From Treponema sp. UBA4692 (GTDB lineage: Bacteria; Spirochaetota; Spirochaetia; Treponematales; Treponemataceae), in NCBI GenBank assembly GCA_002404895.1, contig DHKO01000013.1:1-35356 (forward strand): 35,356 bases of DNA, in the 5' to 3' direction. Positions within the stretch are counted from its first letter, which is position 1. Each line of letters starts with the position of its first letter. Shown piece by piece: positions 29,732 through 35,356 of this stretch. A model generated the notes under the pieces. That model searched no databases. It was not told the origin of the DNA and saw only the letters and a program-made list of their open reading frames with translations. The position numbers and the translations under genes were made by a program.

Positions 29732-30226
29732 TCACGCCATAACGCCCTCGCGCCTGTCCGACTCGTTCTCAACATAAAGAACATCGTTCTCCTTGTATTT
29801 TTTCAGGACAAAAGTCGTTTTTGTGGCGCGCACGCCGGAAATTGTCGAAAGTTTCTGCGCGACAAACGAGGCCACCTCGCGCAGATTGTCTCCTTCAATC
29901 ATAACTTTCAAGTCGTAGCCGCCGCTCATAAGGTAAAGCGACTTCACCTGCGGAAATCTGTAGAGGCGTTCCGCAATTCCGTCAAATCCATGCTCGCGCT
30001 CAGGCTGGCACTGAACTTCAATTTCCGCCATAACCTTGTCTTTCGCAGTCTCATCTTTTTCAGGATTAACAATGGCGGCGTACTTCAAGATAACACCCTC
30101 GTTTTCAAGCTCTTTGATAATCGCCTTGACTTCCGCCGGTGATTTTTTCGTCATCGCGGAAATGTCGTCAACTGAAATTCGCGCGTTTTCCCTAAGCAAA
30201 TCAAGAATCTCTTCTTTTCCGTCCAT
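29732..30226 (-). CDS. Lrp/AsnC-family regulator (AlaR-like)
   Basis: A 164-residue feast/famine regulator. The N-terminal helix-turn-helix (EEILDLLRENARISVDDIS, then KSPAEVKAIIKELENEGVI) is followed by ILKYAAIVNPEK and an alpha/beta RAM domain (VMAEIEVQCQPEREHGFD, VKSLYLMSGGYDLKVMIEG). ATG 30226 has AGGAG upstream. Placed directly ahead of the aminotransferase, it probably controls it in response to an amino acid, as AlaR does for AlaT (inference). A terminator-like hairpin lies in its leader 25 bp before the ATG. Confidence 0.88.
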   Translation of the reverse strand: MDGKEEILDLLRENARISVDDISAMTKKSPAEVKAIIKELENEGVILKYAAIVNPEKDETAKDKVMAEIEVQCQPEREHGFDGIAERLYRFPQVKSLYLMSGGYDLKVMIEGDNLREVASFVAQKLSTISGVRATKTTFVLKKYKENDVLYVENESDRREGVMA

Positions 30227-30250
30227 TTTTTTCTCCTGCAAAAATCAATT

Positions 30251-30286
30251 AAAAAGCCGGCTGGAAGCAACTCCGCCAGAACAGCC
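30251..30286 (-). promoter_or_regulatory. Possible attenuator hairpin before the Lrp-type gene
   Basis: On the minus strand GGCTG...CAGCC arms, with an inner CTGG/CCAG pairing, are followed by GGCTTTTTAATT, just before the ribosome site. A conditional or partial terminator would fit this position. Confidence 0.4.
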
Positions 30287-30332
30287 TTCATTTTGATTTT
30301 CATCATATTCGAAATAAAACAAGAATATAGTT

Positions 30333-30355
30333 AAAAAAGTTTGCAACGCAAACTT
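30333..30355 (-). terminator. Terminator after hisG-hisB
   Basis: AAGTTTGC and GCAAACTT (8 bp, arms 30337-30344 and 30348-30355) with a 3-nt loop are followed on the minus strand by a T-run. It lies 124 bp past the hisB stop. Confidence 0.65.
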
Positions 30356-30478
30356 CGTAAGCTTTCGTAAACTCAATGAATAAAAATTTTGCCGGTATTT
30401 TAAGGCAAATTTTTTATCGAATTCTTCTAAATTTTATATTTTCCGACAATTCTGCCTTAGCTGGCTGCCCGCAAATTG

Positions 30479-31093
30479 TCAGACTATCAAGCCTTTTGTG
30501 CTTGGAATCTCGCCGTTTCTTCTCGGGTCAATCTCCACCGCCGAGCGGATTGCACGGGCCGCAGCCTTGAACAAGCCTTCCATCTTGTGATGGTCGCTTC
30601 GTCCTCTGATTGTGTCCAGATGAAGATTGCATTTCGCAGCCTGCACAAATCCGTTCCAGAAATCCTCGAAGCAGTCTGTCTGAAAAGTTCCCTGCCTGCC
30701 GTTCTGAACGCTCACAAGCGGAATTCCTGTGAGTTTCGCCTCGCAAACAAGAAACGGCCGGCCGCCAAAATCAACAGCCGCGCGCAAAAGAGCCTCGTCC
30801 ATCGGATACAAAAAAGAGCCGCTCCTGTAAATTCCAGCGCAGTCGCCTAAAGCTTTCGCGAAGCACATTCCAAGAACAATTCCTGTGTCTTCTATTGTAT
30901 GGTGCTGGTCAACATCCAAGTCGCCTTTTATAGAGCCTGACAAGTCAAAAAGACCATGCTTGCAAAAAGATTTCAGCATATGGTCAAAAAATCCGATCGG
31001 ATTTTCAACGCTGCATTTTCCAGTTCCGTCAAGATTCAGCTCGAGCGAAATCTGGGTTTCGCCTGTTATACGTTCAATTTTCGCTGTCCGCAT
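30479..31093 (-). CDS. hisB: Imidazoleglycerol-phosphate dehydratase
   Basis: Sixth-step enzyme of histidine synthesis, 204 residues, the usual length of a monofunctional HisB. Metal-binding repeats are present: FFDHML, DQHHTIEDTGI and RSDHHKMEGLFKAAARAI, with PMDEALLRAAVDFGGRP between. The normally conserved Asn in the last motif (NDHH) is Ser here. ATG 31093 has AAGGAA upstream. It follows hisG by 46 bp and is transcribed with it. Confidence 0.95.
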   Translation of the reverse strand: MRTAKIERITGETQISLELNLDGTGKCSVENPIGFFDHMLKSFCKHGLFDLSGSIKGDLDVDQHHTIEDTGIVLGMCFAKALGDCAGIYRSGSFLYPMDEALLRAAVDFGGRPFLVCEAKLTGIPLVSVQNGRQGTFQTDCFEDFWNGFVQAAKCNLHLDTIRGRSDHHKMEGLFKAAARAIRSAVEIDPRRNGEIPSTKGLIV

Positions 31094-31139
31094 AAAATTT
31101 CCTTAAATTCGCAAAAATCCGCACATTCACGCAGAATTT

Positions 31140-32012
31140 TTACATCATAACCTTTCTCAAAGCGTACTCAAGAATGTCTGTCGCGCCGTGCTGCTGCAGT
31201 TTTGGAAGCAAGGTCGGCACGTCGCTTTTCTTTACCGCGATTTTCACAGCAAATCCGCCGTCTCCAAAAAGCGGCGAGACTGTCGGGCTTTTCATCGACG
31301 GAAGAATCTTCATCAAGTCATCGAATTTCTCGCGTGAAACGTTCATCTCAAGCATAACACGACTTCTTGCATTCAAAACCGACTCGAAGAGCATTTTCAG
31401 CTCCATAATCTTCTGCTTTTTGAACGGGTCTTTCAAAGCCTCTTTTGAAGCGTACATTCTCGTTGACGAAGTCATCAAAGTGTCAACGATTTTAAGATTG
31501 TTAGCTTTCAAAGAAGAGCCTGTTGAAGTGTTGTCAATCAAAATCTGCGCGAGAGAATCCTCGTTGTCCTGAACAAAGCCCTCGGAAGTTCCCCACGTGC
31601 GGAAAATTGTTCCGTCAATCTTCTTGTCAGAAACCCATTTTTTCGAAAGATTCTGGTACTCGGTCGCAATAGTCACTGGCTTTTTAACAAGAGCGTCATA
31701 GTCAACTGTGTTCGGAACAGCGGCGACAATTCTTACCGGGTCGAACCCCAAGTCCATAATCTCCTCAATTCTATCCTCAACGCCGTTCTCATAAACCCAG
31801 TCTTTTCCTGAAAAACCTACATCGGCCTTTCCAGAAGCAAGGAGCGCGCTCGTAATCTGCGGCTTTACAACCTGAAAAAACAAGTCTTCCTGATTTGTTG
31901 TCGGAAAATATGTTCTGTCGGGAAGATGAATCGAAATTCCAACATCGTTAAGCAATTCATAAACCGATTCATAAATTCTGCCCTTCGCCAGCAGCACACG
32001 CAACTTTTCCAT
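31140..32012 (-). CDS. hisG: ATP phosphoribosyltransferase, long form
   Basis: Commits ATP and PRPP to histidine synthesis. The 290-residue chain is the long, HisZ-independent form: a catalytic part (LRVLLAKGRIYESVYELL, ADVGFSGKDWVYE, VTIATEYQNLSKKW, and the phosphate loop DNTSTGSSLKANNLKI) plus a C-terminal ACT-like domain (from about residue 215; SPTVSPLFGDGGFAVKIAV, LLPKLQQHGATDILEYALRK) that binds histidine for feedback control. ATG 32012 has GGAG upstream. It heads a two-gene hisG-hisB unit; no his leader peptide or T-box is visible in the 85 bp before it. Confidence 0.95.
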   Translation of the reverse strand: MEKLRVLLAKGRIYESVYELLNDVGISIHLPDRTYFPTTNQEDLFFQVVKPQITSALLASGKADVGFSGKDWVYENGVEDRIEEIMDLGFDPVRIVAAVPNTVDYDALVKKPVTIATEYQNLSKKWVSDKKIDGTIFRTWGTSEGFVQDNEDSLAQILIDNTSTGSSLKANNLKIVDTLMTSSTRMYASKEALKDPFKKQKIMELKMLFESVLNARSRVMLEMNVSREKFDDLMKILPSMKSPTVSPLFGDGGFAVKIAVKKSDVPTLLPKLQQHGATDILEYALRKVMM

Positions 32013-32097
32013 TTTTTACTCCAATTTTCTCAAATCTGCCGCCGCGATTTTTCTGACTTTTTCGAAAGCGGCATTGATTTTTATTTTAGCGATTTTT

Positions 32098-34551
32098 CTA
32101 TATTTTGTCGCCGAGCTTCGCGATTTCTGTAATCGCGTCTGAAATGCCGGCCGCCCCGGAATTCGCATCAGAAAGCTTCTGCGAAATCTCCGACGAGACA
32201 TTTACCTGAGCCGAAACAGAATCTTTTATCTGCTCGGAAAGCTCCGCGATTTTTTTCATCGAGTCTTCGGTTTTCTTGATTATTTTTTGAGTTTCAGCCG
32301 CATTCGAGGAATTCTTCGCGACAAGCTCCTGAATTCGGCCGGTCGCCTCGACAGTCTGAGCCGCAAGAGCCTTCACTTCCTTTGCGACAACGCTGAATCC
32401 CTTTCCAGCCTCGCCCGCATGACTTGCCTCAATTGAAGCGTTAAGGGCAAGCACGTTTGTCGTCTCGGCAATGTCTGAAATCATATTCACCGCGTCGATG
32501 ATTTTTTTCGTGCTGTCAACGAGAACGTCAACAGAAATTTCAGCGTCTCCCATCATCTCGTTTGTTGATTTTACAGTCGCCGCAACGTTCTGAACGCTTC
32601 CTGAAATGTTTTTAACGCTCGCTGTAAAATTTTCCATTGAAGAGGAAATTTTCCCGATGTTTTCAGAAATCTGCCTGGAAGTTTCCGAGACAACGTTCGT
32701 CTTGTCTGTCATCGTGTGCATCGCCGACTCAATCGCCTCTTTCTGGCGGATTCTGTCCTTCATCAAGATTGCGCCGTAAAGAGAGCTTGAAAGCTGGTCG
32801 CGCAAAGTCGCGTAAGGCGCACCCACGTTCGGGCCTTCCTGAAAAACAATGTAGCCAAGAAGAGTTTTCTGAAAATGAAGCGACTCAAGAACAAGCGAAT
32901 AAAACGAATCTGACGGAAGATACTGGTCAGGAATAATGTCTTTTGTGTCAAATTCTACGCCTTCTTTCGGCAAGCGGATTCTCTCTCCGTTTCTCACCGC
33001 CATCACGAGACGGCTTTTTTTCGGAGTCTCAGGATTTTCAAGCGAAAAATTGCAGTTTTCGTACAAGGCGACAAAAACCCCCGGAATTTTAAGCTTCTGA
33101 AGGCTTCCCTGCAAAATGTCCATAAGACTCGGAATATCGTAGCATGCGAGAAGCTGCGCGCTCGTTGCCCTTAAATCAGCCTCGAAACGAGAAGAAATCA
33201 GCGATTTTTGCTTTAGCCCGCGGACGTCGTACTCGTGAATAAGAACGCGTGCCTGCTGCAGAAGATTCTCTGCGATTTTTTCAAAATTCGAGCCGCACAC
33301 AGTTTTTTCGGTCTCGTGGTTCAAAATCGAAATGAAATGCTGCCAGAATGAAAAATCATCTGAAAAATTCAAGAATTCGTTGAGTTTTTTCTTGAAGTCG
33401 CTTACAAATTTTGAGTTTTTTGCATTCTGAGCCAAAATCGACTCGCTATAGCTTTTTACAAGCGAATTTGCGCCAAGACGGAAAAACTCCTCAATCTCTT
33501 TATTGACTCCACGGCAGCCCAAAACACTTTCAAGAATCGCATCCGAAATTTTCTGGATTAAAGCCGCATCGTCAAGGGCTGCCATAACTTCAGAATTTGA
33601 ATGACGATTTGAATTCTCATTCTTCTTGAAAAAAGTTTTCTTCCCGGCGTTTTCTTTTTCGTTCTCATCGGAACAGGCCGCAAGCGTAACATTCTCGGAC
33701 TTGCACCCGCAAGACTCGCCAATATTTAGCTTTGTGCTGTAGCGGAATTCCATCGGAACGCTTTTTCCATTCAGCTTGTCAACAAGAATTTCCGCTGCTT
33801 TTTCACCAAGTCCAAGAAACGGCATCTCAACAGTTGTGATTGGCGGATTGCAGCACGCGGCATCATCAGTTCCGTTGAAGCCGCAGACGACAATATCATC
33901 AGGAACAGAAAGCCCTTTGTTAATCAAAAATTCCTGCGCGCCGATTGCGACATTGTCGCCAACACAGACAATCGCCTGAATGTCAAAATTCTTGCCGAGA
34001 TGCAAGCCCCGGTCAAGAAAACTCTTAACGCCCTTTCGGCCAGAATCAAGCCCCCATTCGCCAGGCTCGGAAATCAAATTTTCATCAACCGGAATATTAT
34101 GGAGTTTCAAAGCTTCGAGATATGCCGCATAACGTTCTTTTGCATAAGTGTGGTTTGCAGGTCCGCGGATAAAAGCGATTTTCTTTAGCCCGTGAACATC
34201 AATCAGATGATTCATAAGCTCCAGCATGCCGACACGGCAGTCAGCACAAATCACATTTTTTCCAGGCACCTCAAATGTCAGGCAAACAAGATGCGTTTTC
34301 TTGAACTTGTCATAAAATGAAATCTCATACTCTGAGACTTCCGAAGAAGCCCAGCTTATCAAACCGCTAAAAATATTGTCTTCGATAAGATAGTAGACAA
34401 CAGAGCCTACACCTTTGTTCAAGACAGGGCCGCGAAAGGTTATTACCGGAACACTGTTCTTCTTGCAGGTTTCCACAATTCCCCGCCACATATTCGTTCC
34501 AGTCGCATCAATCAGCGAACGAGTCAAAAAAGCCACAGTATTTCGTTTCAT
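32098..34551 (-). CDS. Cytoplasmic chemoreceptor: LacI-type ligand domain plus MCP signalling domain
   Basis: An 817-residue protein with no signal peptide and no transmembrane helix. Residues 1-275 are a LacI/PBP1 sugar-binding fold lacking the DNA-binding helix-turn-helix: NTVAFLTRSLIDATGTNMWR, HGLKKIAFIRGP, IVCVGDNVAIGAQEFL and PDDIVVCGFNGTDDA. The Cys-rich ESCGCKSE follows (279-286), then a long helical and possibly GAF-like middle (about 330-630). Residues about 630-817 form an MCP coiled coil with the conserved tip IAETTNVLALNASIEASHAG and GKGFSVVAKEV. It should signal to CheA/CheW from an intracellular ligand. ATG 34551 has GGAG five bases upstream. No che gene is in the window. Confidence 0.88.
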   Translation of the reverse strand: MKRNTVAFLTRSLIDATGTNMWRGIVETCKKNSVPVITFRGPVLNKGVGSVVYYLIEDNIFSGLISWASSEVSEYEISFYDKFKKTHLVCLTFEVPGKNVICADCRVGMLELMNHLIDVHGLKKIAFIRGPANHTYAKERYAAYLEALKLHNIPVDENLISEPGEWGLDSGRKGVKSFLDRGLHLGKNFDIQAIVCVGDNVAIGAQEFLINKGLSVPDDIVVCGFNGTDDAACCNPPITTVEMPFLGLGEKAAEILVDKLNGKSVPMEFRYSTKLNIGESCGCKSENVTLAACSDENEKENAGKKTFFKKNENSNRHSNSEVMAALDDAALIQKISDAILESVLGCRGVNKEIEEFFRLGANSLVKSYSESILAQNAKNSKFVSDFKKKLNEFLNFSDDFSFWQHFISILNHETEKTVCGSNFEKIAENLLQQARVLIHEYDVRGLKQKSLISSRFEADLRATSAQLLACYDIPSLMDILQGSLQKLKIPGVFVALYENCNFSLENPETPKKSRLVMAVRNGERIRLPKEGVEFDTKDIIPDQYLPSDSFYSLVLESLHFQKTLLGYIVFQEGPNVGAPYATLRDQLSSSLYGAILMKDRIRQKEAIESAMHTMTDKTNVVSETSRQISENIGKISSSMENFTASVKNISGSVQNVAATVKSTNEMMGDAEISVDVLVDSTKKIIDAVNMISDIAETTNVLALNASIEASHAGEAGKGFSVVAKEVKALAAQTVEATGRIQELVAKNSSNAAETQKIIKKTEDSMKKIAELSEQIKDSVSAQVNVSSEISQKLSDANSGAAGISDAITEIAKLGDKI

Positions 34552-34592
34552 AAAAGCTCCAGTGAAAACTTCGCAAAAGCAAAGCATTTTCG

Positions 34593-34598
34593 ATTATA
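34593..34598 (-). promoter_or_regulatory. Likely -10 box of the chemoreceptor gene
   Basis: TATAAT on the minus strand, 41 bases upstream of the start codon; no good -35 at standard spacing. Confidence 0.45.
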
Positions 34599-34678
34599 AA
34601 ACAAAATCCTTAAATTCTGAATATTTTTTATGATATTGAAGCAATTTTTCTTCTATTTCCTAAATCTCGTTTTCTCAT

Positions 34679-34684
34679 TAAGAT
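34679..34684 (+). promoter_or_regulatory. Likely -10 box of purL, close to ATG
   Basis: TAAGAT within CATTAAGAT, six bases before the ATG. No Shine-Dalgarno lies between; the -35 is poor. Confidence 0.4.
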
Positions 34685-34690
34685 AGAACA

Positions 34691-35356
34691 ATGTTTCGTA
34701 TTTATGTTGAACGCAAACCTGGCTTCCAGAGCGAAGCGCAGAGCATCTTATCTGAAATCAATGGATTTTTGGGCATTTCTTCCGTAAAAGGAGTGCGTTA
34801 TTTTAACCGCTACGACATCGAGAACGTCTCTGAGGACGTTTTCAAGGCTGCCGCACAGCGCATTTTTTCCGAGCCGCAAAGCGACAGCGTTTCTTTTGAG
34901 GAAGTCAAGACAACCGACAACGAGACTGTAATTGTCTGGGAATATCTGCCTGGACAGTACGACCAGCGCGCTGATTCTGCCGAGCAGTGCCTTTCGCTTT
35001 TGCGCGAATCTTTGAAGAATTCTGCAAAAGTCGGAAATTTGCCGCCATTGGTCCGCTGCGCAAAAATGGTTATTTTGTCTGGAAGTGTTGGCACTGACGA
35101 AGTTGCTAAGATTCAGCATTATCTTGTAAATCCGGTTGACAGCCGCCTTACTGATTCAAAAATTCCTGAGACTTTGGAAATTAAAGCTGCCGAGCCGGAA
35201 GACGTTCCTGTCGTTGAGGGCTTTAACAAGTTTGGCAAAAAAGAGCTTAGTGAATATATTTCAAAGATGGGTTTGGCGATGGACTTGCCGGACATTCAGT
35301 TTCTGCAGAAATATTTCAAGTCAATCGACCGCGACCCGACCGAGACTGAAATCCGC
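34691..35356 (+). CDS. purL: Phosphoribosylformylglycinamidine synthase, 5' part
   Basis: ATP- and glutamine-dependent fourth step of purine synthesis. Only the first 222 codons are inside the window; the frame is open through the right edge. The N-terminal MFRIYVERKPGFQSEAQSIL, with GVRYFNRYDIENVSED and EYLPGQYDQRADSAEQCLSL, is the PurS-like and linker region of the single-chain long PurL of the Clostridium/Treponema type (about 1250 residues in full). The PGQYDQRADSAEQC block is characteristic. ATG 34691 lacks a Shine-Dalgarno and has a -10-like box six bases upstream. It is divergent from the chemoreceptor gene. Confidence 0.9.
   Translation, partial: MFRIYVERKPGFQSEAQSILSEINGFLGISSVKGVRYFNRYDIENVSEDVFKAAAQRIFSEPQSDSVSFEEVKTTDNETVIVWEYLPGQYDQRADSAEQCLSLLRESLKNSAKVGNLPPLVRCAKMVILSGSVGTDEVAKIQHYLVNPVDSRLTDSKIPETLEIKAAEPEDVPVVEGFNKFGKKELSEYISKMGLAMDLPDIQFLQKYFKSIDRDPTETEIR

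Noticed and set aside
34748..35119. Minus-strand frames opposite the last gene
   Set aside because: They are antisense to the recognisable PurL N-terminus, which is open to the window edge.
1..35356. tRNA, rRNA, CRISPR arrays, intact transposase genes, T-box or classic riboswitches
   Set aside because: I looked on both strands and found no cloverleaf, regularly spaced direct repeats, transposase motifs or recognisable riboswitch cores; the dispersed repeats are not regularly spaced and encode nothing. Weak or novel RNA folds could be missed by eye.

Overview
The window looks like chromosomal DNA of an anaerobic spirochaete, most likely a gut- or rumen-type Treponema (inference). Supporting points are a TPR protein with an Mrr-like tail of the kind spirochaetes carry, a LolA-like PF17131 secreted protein, an oxygen-sensitive class III ribonucleotide reductase, a single-chain long-type PurL, a cytoplasmic LacI-fold chemoreceptor, and a moderate GC content with AT-rich spacers. 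Biosynthetic genes (trpE, hisD, hisB, hisG, purL) and kduI argue for a free-living commensal that can use unsaturated uronates from pectin or glycosaminoglycans, not a host-restricted pathogen. I count 34 protein genes (one cut by the right edge). I saw no rRNA, tRNA, CRISPR array or intact insertion sequence.

Layout: 0.2-1.9 kb, solitary trpE (-) with its promoter and a tandem repeat. 1.9-4.7 kb, an AT-rich accessory cassette: four unknown genes (-) facing an XRE repressor (+) across three matching 14-bp operators, then a small secreted protein. 4.8-8.3 kb, a Fur/Zur regulator and the zinc importer znuA-znuC-znuB (-), interrupted by a dispersed repeat. 8.4-9.7 kb, an NAD(P)-binding protein and an Rrf2 repressor (+) that share a 21-bp operator. 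10.0-15.1 kb, a (-) housekeeping run def-fmt-PASTA-Na/Pi transporter-DtxR-type regulator. 15.3-17.5 kb, hisD overlapping a LolA-like gene (-). 17.9-18.7 kb, kduI (-). 19.2-23.9 kb, a DUF1846 gene and nrdD-nrdG (+), with an NrdR box and DnaA-like boxes in the nrdD leader. 24.0-28.4 kb, panE-like (-), PlsC-like acyltransferase (+), TPR/Mrr-like protein (-) and a solute-binding lipoprotein (+). 28.5-32.0 kb, an aminotransferase with an Lrp-type regulator, then hisG-hisB (all -). 32.1-34.6 kb, the LacI-fold/MCP receptor (-). 34.7 kb to the end, the 5' part of purL (+).

The most unusual items are: (1) a solute-binding lipoprotein at 27.6-28.4 kb whose two halves are in swapped order, a natural circular permutant; (2) the repressor-controlled cassette of unknown genes at 1.9-4.3 kb; (3) a soluble chemoreceptor with an intracellular LacI-type ligand domain; (4) several genes with no Shine-Dalgarno and a -10 box only 6-9 nt before ATG, which suggests leaderless mRNAs; (5) a dispersed GC-rich repeat family in at least five spacers. 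All family calls come from motif recognition by eye; no search was run.
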